Below are positions 54,412 through 64,000 of a stretch of 64,000 bases of DNA, in pieces. Position 1 is the first letter of the stretch. Every line of letters begins with the position of its first letter. The notes beneath the pieces are model-generated. The model had not been told where the DNA came from, made no database searches, and saw only the letters and a list, made by a program, of their open reading frames with translations. Source of the stretch: Rhodeus uyekii (taxonomy: Eukaryota; Chordata; Actinopteri; Cypriniformes; Acheilognathidae); contig JAWRVZ010000016.1 in the NCBI GenBank assembly GCA_037043235.1, positions 5,563,001-5,627,000 on the forward strand, given 5' to 3'. The translations under genes were made by a program, and so were the position numbers.

Positions 54412-57050
54412 TGTGCATTTCTTGTTACATGAGGATTTGCTCCGTGTCTAACAGCTGAAAAATGCAGAACATAAAACAAATGCTAATGTTCTTTGATGCA
54501 AAACCGCAAGGTGCTATTTTACACCTGACTATTTGCTAACATCAAGCACGTGGGAAAACAAATCATCCAGTTTTATGGACCGAGTTTCATGGTCCATGCT
54601 GGTGCATTCTTCACAGGAAGCGTCTCCACATCTGCAGCCGGGCGAACATCTGTTCTGAGCTCTGCTCTGATGTAATCCAGTTACGACACGTGAGCATTCC
54701 TTGCTTGTGCTGCTGAAAACCATCAACATAAATAAACAAAGAAAATTTGATGTTGTGAGTACAGGCTTAGATGTCCAATTAGATATTAATTGTATTTTGG
54801 GAAATTATAAACACTTTTTGTAACTAGTAATAAACTGCTTGTTTTCTCTTTCAAGTGTAAATTATATTTTGGAGACTTTTCTTAAAGTAATCCGAAGAGA
54901 AATGCTCTGGATTCAATGAACAGTATCTGTGGTATGCTGTTGATTTACAGCAGAAAATAATGTGATCTCATCCCTCCGTTTGTAAAAACAAACAAGAAAA
55001 TCATGCGTGCATTTATGTGCGTACAATGAAAGTTCACGGGGCAAGTCATTTTGAAGGGTTCAAATAACCATTAATAGGCTTGACCATGATTGACCTTACA
55101 CTTATTTTATTTATTTAACATTTTTACAGTCATCTGTGTGTATGTGAGATGTGCTACATAAAGGTTCAATATATTTATTGTATAAAATATAATAAATATT
55201 TAAAATCAGCATTTTATTGCAAATCTAAACTAAATGTAAGCAGGAATTTAGATTAAAAGATACATTCAGTATTCCTCAAAATGAATGAAAACAGTCAAAG
55301 TCAGAATATATTACGCAAACCTGCAATAATTAAATGTTCAATTACAAAAATATACTTTATGAATTTAATCTTTATTAACCAATGTTTTTGCTGCTGACTT
55401 GCGGTGATCCAAATCAAACATACCAATTAGCATAAAGCACATTAGATAAACATCATATTTGTTTTCATTTTTAAAATTGTTTTATATTCTATATGGCAGC
55501 ACGGCTGAAAGGTTTGCTTTACAGGTGTGAATTTGCATTTCCTTCAATATGAGGCTTATTCATTTCACTTTTGCTGTTTACATTTGCCTCAAAATTAATT
55601 TCAATCAATAATAATCAAGCAAGCCCAGCACATAAGTAATGCAAAAGTAAAGTAATGCATTACTTTCCACAAGAAATAACGCAATTAGTTACTTTTTTAT
55701 TGAGTAAAGCAACATTGTTAAACAATATTTTTTGAAGTATTTTATACTCTTTTACAAGTATATAAAAAGCAAGCAAAAACGATACAAATAAGCTCTTATT
55801 GATTACTGGACTCTGAATCATAAATATAATCAATTTTTATCTAGTTTAAAAGCACATATGTGTGCAATTCCTGAAATATAAAAGTACTTATTTTTCATGT
55901 ACAAAAATAAATATTTCAGTTGTTTAAATTGAATTATCTATGAAGGTTTTTTACATTCTGCAGATGATGAATATCTATGAGCATTGAACCCAGAGTATTC
56001 CTTTAAGAAGCACCTCATAAATTAGATACTAAGCCTTGCTGAAATCATCATCAGACAATGTTGCGTGATCGAAATGTTCGTCAAACCACAAATCTTTTGG
56101 CACTACTGCACTTTAGTCTCAGGCTCTCCGTATTGTCTGCGTCTCCCAACACATTATCTCATATTTCATTCATTGCGCCAGTGGAAGCCCGGCCATTTCA
56201 AAGTAGATTTATCTTCGAAAATGTTTATTCCGAGCCAACTTCTTTGCCCAGTTGAGTGATACAGGGCAGGCCGCTCGACCCTTTCGAGTTTAGAGTGAGG
56301 GGGTGGGCTTAAAACAACTGGCTTGAGGATGTGATTGTAGTTTTAAACAAATACCGCCATTGTTTTGTGAGCTCTGCCTTGGCCAGTCCCTTGTTTTCAA
56401 TGGAAAAGATGACTGTTGTGAAGACATTGGTGAACTCCAGATGAGATTCAATACTAAAAGAACTTCTCAACTGCAATTTGTGAAATACCGTAGTATTTTG
56501 ACTTGAGTCTTACTCATTTCCAGAAAATGTTTCCTGAGATTTACTCCAGTCGATCATAGTTTTTGGCACGTAACCTGCATTTTAAACATGACTCCTTAAT
56601 GTGTCATCCAAACCCCTTTGGATTTCAGAGCGAAAAACGGATTGGTCACAGTTCTAGAGGTAGCTTGCCAAAAATACAATACCCTTTTTGCTATTGCGAA
56701 ACAACATACGGTGTACCTCCGGGAATCTTTTACGGTTTGCGCGAGTAGTCCATCTTGTGCGTCAGTCTCTGGAAGGGAGTCATTCTTAATCTGCATGAAC
56801 AAAACCACATGTGCCATGATGTGAACTGCCGAATGGTACAATGAGTAAATGATGAGTAACGGTTGGGAGCAGCACACAGGAAGCTCATCCCCAATGCACT
56901 CTCACTCTTTAAATCAGAGCTCGTACCCTCGGTCACTCACATACTCCTGATCAAAAACACCAGCGCTTGTTCTGCATGCCTGAACATCAAGTTGTTAGAG
57001 CAGCGGAAGAAACCTATTCGTACAAATACATATTGATGTTCATAAACATG
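54412..57050. other. No gene recognised
   Basis: AT-rich intronic sequence. Short frames at 56058-56259 and 56563-56936 on both strands show no domain or convincing splice sites. Confidence 0.4.
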
Positions 57051-60000
57051 CTTTATTTATTTATTTATTTGTTTATTTGACAGGGACAGTGTACATTAAT
57101 CGACATTACTGTAAATGCACCAGAATTAGCCAAAAGGCTATTTTTCATCCGTTGTCCCTGGACTGATCTTAAAATTGTCTACCTAAAACACAAATAAAAA
57201 GATTACAGAAAACAATACAAATATAAACAGTAAAACAGATATAACTCTTTAAAACCTGTTGCTAAATGCAATGTACAAATTTACTATAAACAAAAATAAT
57301 GTTGAAAACAAAAAGAACAAAATTAATATTATACACATTTACACAGCAGAGACACAAGTGGCAGCAGGTTATGTTGAGGGACGACACATACTCTTATTAA
57401 TGCTGACATGTCTGATTTGCTATGAGCCAGTTTTTTAAATGATTTTTGAACAGAGTGTATGTGGCGAGTTCTCTGATGTTTTGAGGGACAGAGTTCCACT
57501 CCTGAGCTGCTCTGACCGAAAAGGCACTCTGACTAAATGTGCTTTTCCTCAGAGGAACAACACAGTCTCCTCGGGCCGACCCTCGTGTTACTCTCTGTGT
57601 GGTGTTTCTAATGTTTACAAACTGACTAAGTGGGGGAGATGACAGACCATGGATGATTTTGTAAAGCAAACAGAGGTTTGAATTCTTAATGACATTTTCC
57701 CAACTGAAAAGCTTATGTTTATGTAAAATGGCACAATGATGATATCTTAAAGGTTTTTTATCCATAATTTTGATTGTTTGTTTATAAAGTGACTCTAATG
57801 ATTTGAGAGTTGTTTTATTGGCCTGTGACCAGGTTGTCAGACAGTAAGTGATGTGTGACAAAACCATACTGTACATAAACATTTTAGCTGCCTGAAGTGA
57901 CAAGTTTGATCTTATGAACCGGAAATTAGCAATATTGAATTTGACTCGATTGCAGACCTTTTTTATCTGCGATTTAAAAGTTAATTTAGAGTCTATTATG
58001 ATTAAGTATTTGAGTTCTGACACAACTTTTAATTTTTCCCCTGTCACAAAAATATCTGCTTGATTATTTGCACTATTAGATTTAGAAAAAAACATTGAGA
58101 CGGTTTTATTTACATTAAGTTTTAAGCAGGATTGATTTAGCCATTCAGAGACATGTGCCATAGACAGTGTAAGTTTTTCAGCAACTTGATTTATGTTATT
58201 ACCATGGGTATAAATGACAGTGTCATCTGCGTACATCTGTAAGTAAACATCTGGACAAACAGAAGGAAGGTCGTTTATATAGAGAGAAAATAACAGTGGC
58301 CCTAAAATAGATCCTTGAGGAACCCCTGTGGACACAGCAAGGGGCGGTGAGTGGTAATCACTGATCCTAACTGACTGAGAGCGATTCGATATATATGATT
58401 CTATCCATTTTATTGCATCTGATGAGAAGTTGAACTTGCTTAATTTGGTTAATAATATTTTATGATTTACAGTGTCGAAAGCTTTTTTAAGATCGAGAAA
58501 CACAGCTCCAACCACGCCACCTTTATCCAGTAGATGTTTAATATTTTCTATGAAAAAACAATTAGCAGTTTCTGTTGAGTGCTGACTTCTGAAACCAAAT
58601 TGCATTGGATGAAGAGAAAATATAGTGGTATTTAAATGGGTTATTATTTGTTGGGAAATTAGTTTCTCTGCTACTTTTGACACTGTAGGTATGATGCTGA
58701 TAGGTCTATAGTTGTCCACTAATAATGGATCTCCATTTTTGAGAATTGGAACAACAGCAGCTGATTTCCACATACTTGGAAATATTACCTCAGTAAAGGA
58801 GAGATTGATAATTTCGGTTAATGGTGTTAATAATGAGGAACTGAGATCTTTCAGCATGCACATATCTATGCCAAATATGTCTTTAGTTCTGGAAGCTTTT
58901 AGTGTTTTTATTGTCTGTAAGACGTCAGATTCTGTGACTGTACTCAGGTTGAAAATTGACTCTAAATTATTTATCGGACAGATATTTAGATTATTAGTTG
59001 GGAAGCTTTGTGCAATATTGGAGACAGATTCAACAAAAAAATGATTGAAGACATCTGCAACTTTGTTTGTATCATTTGTAATTTGTCCATTTATCTTAAT
59101 TTCTAAAAGTTGTTTTCTTTTTGTATCCTGTCCTGCAAGTTTTTTCATTTGATTCCAAATTGTTTTAGAATCCCTTTTTGCATTTTCTATTATAATTAAA
59201 AAAAAATCTGCTTTGGCCTTACGTATAGCTTTAACAGTCTTATTCCTCAGTGATGTAAATAAATTTCTGGCAATAGCTGAGTTAGTTTTAATTGCATTTT
59301 TTAACGCACGATCCCTCTCTTTCATTAGTTTAAGTATGCTCGAGTTCATCCATGGAAGTATATTTTTATTGTGTTTGTGTTTAAGTTTACAGCTAAAATC
59401 CTTAATTGTTCTTTCAATTGTCGCCACAAAAGCTTCACAATCCATTTCACAACTTGTTCCCAGCAATATGTGATCCCAGTCAATCTGCTGGACAGCACTA
59501 TTAAATGCTTCCTGGCGATTTTTTGGGATTCCAACAAACTCACGCTCTCTGATCGAATAATCAAATCTCTTTTTTGAGAGCTTCCTGGCCACAAGAATCA
59601 AATTGTGATCAGAAAGACCAGCTAACAAATTGTATGATTTAGATATTCTCTCAGGTCGGTTGGTAAATGCCAAGTCAATCTGGGTGCTGCTTGATGGGGT
59701 GATTCTTGTGGGCCCTTTGATCATTTGGACTAAATCAAATTTGTCAGTTATTTGTTTAAGCCTTTTTCTACCTGATGTGTCCTCCCAGTTTATGTTGATA
59801 TCCCCCAAAATAATGATCTCTTTATTTAAGTTACATTCTTTCATTAAATTTTCAAACTTTTCATAAAAAATGGCATCTGAAGAGGGGGGTCGATATACCA
59901 CAATGATTGTAAAAGACATTTGTGGTGATAGTATAATGTTTAAACCCAAGCATTCCAGTTCATGATCATTCAACCATTGAATTTCCTGACACTGAATATT

Positions 60001-61150
60001 ATTTTTTATATATATCATGACACCTCCACCCTTTGCTCCTTCTCTGTCTCTCCTGAACATATTATAGCCAGGGATGTTAAGTGCTGCAGAGGGAGCATTG
60101 TTATAGAGCCAAGTCTCAGATAAACAGAGATAATCCAAATTTGAATTAAGTAACAGGTGATTAACTTCCTCTGTTTTTGACATGATGCTTCTTATATTTA
60201 AATGCCCACCCAGCAGACCTTTGGGTTTTGCTTTAGGGTCCCAAACTATTTTTGAGTGATTGACAGTTTGAAAGAACGCCCATTTCCGATGTTTGGCTAC
60301 CCCTGGATTGAGTCGCTTCCTGTTTATGGTCGTTACCGTGGTAGCGGAGCGGCCATTGAGGAAAGTTTGTTGTTGTTGTGCATCCGTACCATGCCTCCCA
60401 CTCCCAAGCGAGACCAAGGCTGTACCACGCTGTTGTCCCGCAGACTCACCACTGAGGCTCACCTCCGACACACCGACTCTCACACTCGGACCCAGAGCCA
60501 CCTCGCGCTGCGCCTCGACAGACCACCCCGGCACCGCGGCCACAGTCAACTGCAAGGTATGAGTGGTATGTTTATCCTCTGCGCGAGAGTTAGCCTTTCC
60601 CGACGTCTTGAAGTGGTGCGGGCCTGGGCACGGGTGGATATCTCCGGATAGCATCAAACATATGGCGACAATAAGTCCAGTTGTCCGCGATGGTTGAGTC
60701 GATGTTGTAGATTTAGTCTTCCTACTATAAAGTAGTGGGTACACCAAGGTCACGGCCAGTGTGTAGGTTCCATAGCCAGTACTTGCTTTTGCCAAGTCAT
60801 TGTTTGTCTGTTTGTATCCTAGATCTTCATATTTTGATGGATTGTCATTAAAATGAAGCAGAGGAAATATGTTTCCATATATCCGAACTGGATCAATGCA
60901 AATAGGCTTTAAAATATTTGTGAACAAACAATAGACCAGGAGCACTGTGACAACCCCTCTACCACCTGCAGCCATCTTGCCTGTCTTGATAAAAGAGTTG
61001 TTTCACATTTGTGTCCCAAAGAAACATCTGAAGTTGGTGGTTCTCCGTCAGCTCTGAGATTCATTGTGTGCTGCTCTGTAGTTTGTGGAAAAGGTTCAGG
61101 GCAACAGGGGATTCCCGAAATCCAGCTGCCTTTTTCCGGCTGGAATGATG
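57051..61150 (-). mobile_element. Near full-length non-LTR retrotransposon (LINE)
   Basis: Minus-strand element. Its 3' end carries an AAATAAATAAATAAATAAAG-type tail (57051-57080 on plus), and about 320 bp of 3' UTR separates the tail from the ORF stop. A single intact ORF encodes endonuclease and RT. The 5' limit is uncertain because no target duplication was recognised. The layout (one ORF, N-terminal APE, microsatellite-like tail) fits the CR1/L2/Rex1-like group rather than L1. Confidence 0.8.
57397..60975 (-). CDS. LINE ORF: APE endonuclease and reverse transcriptase
   Basis: 1192 codons, no stop or frameshift, starting MAAGGRGVV. The N-terminus has two hydrophobic stretches and SGDIHPCPGP at about 110-119, a degenerate 2A-like motif (Cys where the 2A consensus has Asn). 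The endonuclease (about 258-470) shows LNIRSIMSK, CLSETWL with the catalytic Glu, GGGVMIYI, ILGDININW and GLSDHNLIL. RT (about 690-960) shows NYRPISI, FLDLKKAFDTVNH, STGVPQGSILGPLLF and YADDTVIY with the Asp pair. The C-terminal region ends in a conserved LRKSTFSQSAFSVRAAQEWN type segment. The enzyme nicks the target and primes reverse transcription there. Intactness suggests a recent insertion. Confidence 0.92.
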   Translation of the reverse strand: MAAGGRGVVTVLLVYCLFTNILKPICIDPVRIYGNIFPLLHFNDNPSKYEDLGYKQTNNDLAKASTGYGTYTLAVTLVYPLLYSRKTKSTTSTQPSRTTGLIVAICLMLSGDIHPCPGPHHFKTSGKANSRAEDKHTTHTLQLTVAAVPGWSVEAQREVALGPSVRVGVSEVSLSGESAGQQRGTALVSLGSGRHGTDAQQQQTFLNGRSATTVTTINRKRLNPGVAKHRKWAFFQTVNHSKIVWDPKAKPKGLLGGHLNIRSIMSKTEEVNHLLLNSNLDYLCLSETWLYNNAPSAALNIPGYNMFRRDREGAKGGGVMIYIKNNIQCQEIQWLNDHELECLGLNIILSPQMSFTIIVVYRPPSSDAIFYEKFENLMKECNLNKEIIILGDININWEDTSGRKRLKQITDKFDLVQMIKGPTRITPSSSTQIDLAFTNRPERISKSYNLLAGLSDHNLILVARKLSKKRFDYSIREREFVGIPKNRQEAFNSAVQQIDWDHILLGTSCEMDCEAFVATIERTIKDFSCKLKHKHNKNILPWMNSSILKLMKERDRALKNAIKTNSAIARNLFTSLRNKTVKAIRKAKADFFLIIIENAKRDSKTIWNQMKKLAGQDTKRKQLLEIKINGQITNDTNKVADVFNHFFVESVSNIAQSFPTNNLNICPINNLESIFNLSTVTESDVLQTIKTLKASRTKDIFGIDMCMLKDLSSSLLTPLTEIINLSFTEVIFPSMWKSAAVVPILKNGDPLLVDNYRPISIIPTVSKVAEKLISQQIITHLNTTIFSLHPMQFGFRSQHSTETANCFFIENIKHLLDKGGVVGAVFLDLKKAFDTVNHKILLTKLSKFNFSSDAIKWIESYISNRSQSVRISDYHSPPLAVSTGVPQGSILGPLLFSLYINDLPSVCPDVYLQMYADDTVIYTHGNNINQVAEKLTLSMAHVSEWLNQSCLKLNVNKTVSMFFSKSNSANNQADIFVTGEKLKVVSELKYLIIIDSKLTFKSQIKKVCNRVKFNIANFRFIRSNLSLQAAKMFMYSMVLSHITYCLTTWSQANKTTLKSLESLYKQTIKIMDKKPLRYHHCAILHKHKLFSWENVIKNSNLCLLYKIIHGLSSPPLSQFVNIRNTTQRVTRGSARGDCVVPLRKSTFSQSAFSVRAAQEWNSVPQNIRELATYTLFKNHLKNWLIANQTCQH

Positions 61151-61387
61151 TGTGAAATGTGTGGGTTAGCCAGCAAATGGTGTAGTAGACCCTTTTATTG
61201 CAGAGTAAGGCTAGTGGAAAAAGGGAAAGTGACCACAGTTTTGCCCATGTTGCCCACTCGTTTTCTCTCAGCTCTCTTTCCAGTAGTAATGATAAAATGT
61301 ATTGTAATGTAAAAAGTATTTGTGTGTAAGTTGCTGAAGGCTTAGAGCTGATGTAATGGCAAGCTTCAGGGTTCTCCTGCATATTGA

Positions 61388-61515
61388 TGGGGAATTATAT
61401 AACAGTAGAGTGTGGCGCTTGCAACACCAAGGTCATGGGTTCGATTCCCAGGGAAAGCAAGAACTGAATAGAATGTCAATGTGTTTCTTGAATGTCTGGC
61501 AAATGCCGAAATGTA
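61388..61515 (+). mobile_element. tRNA-derived SINE
   Basis: Contains AACAGTAGAGTGTGGCGCTT and CAACACCAAGGTCATGG, then the B box GGGTTCGATTCCCAGGGAAA and the CAATGTGTTTCTTGAATG body. Best-preserved B box of the four copies. Non-coding. Confidence 0.78.
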
Positions 61516-61648
61516 AATGTAAAATATCCTGGAAATCAAGCAGGAAGCTGTTTCCACATGGTATTACGATCCCTTTCTGATATTCCGATCACAAGTGGTC
61601 TACCAAGATGCATTATCATTTTTATATACCAGTATATATTTATATATA

Positions 61649-62172
61649 CAGTAATACCTCGGTTTACGAGTGACTTTGTACACGAGCAAATCGGTGTGCG
61701 AGCATTGTACCAGAGTGCAAGATTTTTTCCCACACGCATTTTTTTAATAAGTGATTTACAGCGGTTTTACCTCGTGTTGTTAACATTAATTGTGATCGCT
61801 ATTGTTCACATAGTGAAATATATACATATATATGAAATTCTCCCTGTAAGCAGTAAAACGCTCCTCTCGTCTCCTTCACGCCAGCAGCCACACTACTCAA
61901 AGATAAAGTGCGTTACAGTAAATGTCAAGTATTTTTAGAGTTTAATTGTCAATTATTAATTAGTATTTATATGAGTTAATGATTAATGGTTATAATTTTA
62001 ACTGTAATTAATAGGGTAAAACCAAAAAATATTTAAAATGGGCATTTATGGTTGTGTGGAACGAATCAAGTGATTTCCATTGCATTCTTATGGGGAAAAT
62101 TGTTTTAGTGTACGAGAATTTTGAGTTACGAGCTCTTGGAACGAATTAAACTCATAAACCGAGGTATTACTG
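61649..62172. mobile_element. Tc1/mariner-type MITE, copy C
   Basis: Termini CAGTAATACCTCGGTTTACG and CATAAACCGAGGTATTACTG, with TA on both sides. At 524 bp it is shorter than copy B by internal deletions (for example the CTAACGCTCAGCATCTTCGC region is missing). Non-coding. Confidence 0.88.
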
Positions 62173-62174
62173 TA

Positions 62175-64000
62175 TCTACCAGTAAAGGGGCATAGACAGT
62201 CATTAGGGGAGATGTTCATGAATTTGGGGGTGGAACTATCAAGATCGATTTGGTGATTTCAAATATCAACAACATTTCTGAGAAATCGCTTATTGCGTGT
62301 TTAAGGTAATTAGAACACAACGATATTAAATGCAATTTCACATTGTTGCATTTGGAAAAGGTTGTTTTCTCAGTTTTTAAGTAAGTGTGCTCTACAAAAG
62401 TCTTCAGGTCCAGAACCAGAGCAAATGATTGAAAACAATCTTACTGAGGAAGTTAGTTAAAGTTAGGTAAACTGATGCTCTGTTTATTTTTAGCTACTTG
62501 ACCGATAGCACCTGTCGCTTAATGACTCAGACAATTGAAGGTATAATAAATTCACAATAGCGCAACAGGACCGTGCTCTTCTTTTCACTTGCGCAGAGTG
62601 TGTTTCTGATCTAGAGTTGGAATAATAAGTAAACGCATAAGCCTAAGTTTTAGCACATTCATTAGCCAGCGTTGCCTCACACTCCAGAAATAGGGACAAA
62701 AGCTAGCCAGGGAATTTGACTCAACCTCATGAAACAGTTTCCTTCAATTTTCTTCACTTGACTCATTTTCTGGAAGTTCGCTTTGAAGTTTTCAAAACCC
62801 CACTGACCTCACTGGCTCGCTGGTTGCTGTATTAAAATATAACGGCCTATTCAACTTTGCCTAGTCATCTGATGTTCTAGGGTTATGACAGACTTGACGG
62901 CATAATTACGGCCCTGCGAACACTAATGTTGGGTTTCATCCACAATTGGGATGAACTGGCTGGATTAGGACAGAACATTGTTTCAACTCATATCCAGCCA
63001 TATATATACAGCAGCAAAGAGAGCTGTGCATAATGTTGTCAGTCAGTCAGTGGACTTGGCTTGACGCTAATGAGAACAGTGCATCTTTGTTACTATAAAA
63101 ACACAGACGCAGTGTTTACTTATTGAGAAGAAAGAGACACAAATCAAATCTGTGGTCAGAGAGAAGACAGCCATTGCAATGAATCAGCTCTTGGCTCCCT
63201 CTGGTTCTTCCAAAATGATGAATAAAGCCCATGACTGTGTAAGCACCAGTGATCCCATTAGCAACTCAATGGGTAACGGATCTGAGTATCATGAATGGGC
63301 ATGTTTTGTTCACACGGTCAGCATAAGATGAATGTTCACCAGTTTTGCTTTTCCAAAAGATTCATTTGAGTCATTCAGACAATTTTGTGCCTTCTATGTT
63401 TCTAATAGCTACAATTTATAATGGTCTATTGATTAAGCCCCATAGCCACCAAGTTAGGAATGACAGTTGCGTGAAATCCTGCAGACGTGATCCACAAGTC
63501 CACAAGGAAAATGTGAAATGTTAGTGTGCTAATGTTTTGCTGATATTACAACTAGGTGCTCAAAAGTCCTTTTCTCCAGCATTCCAGCCCTGGGCCTCAT
63601 GATAAACAAAGTCAAAGATTTGCAAAGTGTAACTGGAGATGTTCGCCGAGTTGTTAGGGAGCGCTTTCCAAGAGAGATAAACATTTGCCTCAGTTTAGGT
63701 CCTTATTTGTCTCTCTCTGGAGTTTTTAGAAAAAAAAAGTGTGATGTTCTGCGAGATGAATGACCTTCTCTCATCTGATTAAATTGATTATCCACACAGT
63801 AAAAACACACACAAAAACCAATGTCTAAGAACACCGTGTCCGTCAGATTCAACTTATATCTGTGTAGATGAAAAAGAGTGGCACAATTGTATTTTCTAAT
63901 GATTTTGTTACTTAAGACATGGTGGAATCTACTGTTGCTACTTATAATTACTAGCTACATTTAAGTGGGAATACTTTCATTTTCTTGTTAGATTTGGTTG
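62175..64000. other. No feature recognised
   Basis: Intronic sequence to the window end; no supported exon, tandem repeat or element terminus. Confidence 0.4.

Larger units (their letters stand above)
14097..64000 (+). other. Presumed intron 1 filled with transposons
   Basis: From the donor at 14097 to the window end I found no host exon. All long frames belong to mobile elements. The interpretation depends on the exon at 14012 being real and on the next exon lying outside the window. Confidence 0.4.

Overview
This is vertebrate genomic DNA, almost certainly from a teleost and most likely a cyprinid. The evidence is low coding density, AT-rich unique sequence, long CA/TG microsatellites, and many interspersed repeats of types familiar from carp and zebrafish genomes (relics opening with GGGATAGTTCACCC-like sequence, tRNA-derived SINEs, TIR-only MITEs). 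Repeat-family assignments are from memory of sequence style, not from a search.

Host gene content: I can support only one host exon. A CpG-rich block at about 13790-14200 carries a consensus CRE (TGACGTCA), a two-codon upstream ORF, and an ATG at 14012 in good Kozak context. The ATG opens a signal-peptide-like reading frame that stops at a clean splice donor (14096/14097). No downstream exon was found, so the remaining 50 kb is best read as a large first intron. A minisatellite of 25/29-bp units (12717-13785) ends almost at the promoter.

Mobile layer, left to right: 0.7-3.2 kb is a four-deep nest (Tc1/mariner-type MITE, interspersed repeat, solo LTR, second solo LTR) fused to another MITE. 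From 6.5 to 16.7 kb there are MITEs, a SINE and common repeats. At 25.07-31.78 kb a PIF/Harbinger-type MITE is split by a 6.1-kb element with Ngaro/DIRS-like split direct repeats. That element holds about 25 copies of RNA-style hairpins closed by C(UGCG)G loops, and a nested hAT MITE. At 36.2-46.5 kb a 31-bp satellite (about 157 units) is interrupted at a GTT by an apparently intact DIRS retrotransposon with Gag, RT-RNase H and tyrosine-recombinase frames, inverted termini and an internal complementary region. At 47.5-52.4 kb a TTAA-flanked MITE was hit by a SINE, which was hit by a non-autonomous LTR retrotransposon (TSD CAAAC, almost identical LTRs, one Gag-like/proline-rich ORF); a mariner MITE lies in the same host element. 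At 57.05 to about 61.1 kb an intact APE-RT LINE lies on the minus strand with a degenerate 2A-like motif. A SINE and a third mariner MITE close the annotated part.

The most unusual material is the hairpin array inside the split-repeat element, where diverged copies keep their stems by paired changes, and the non-autonomous LTR element's ORF with duplicated hydrophobic segments. The DIRS copy has a further oddity: the Gag frame is open from 39609 to 44222 except for one TGA.
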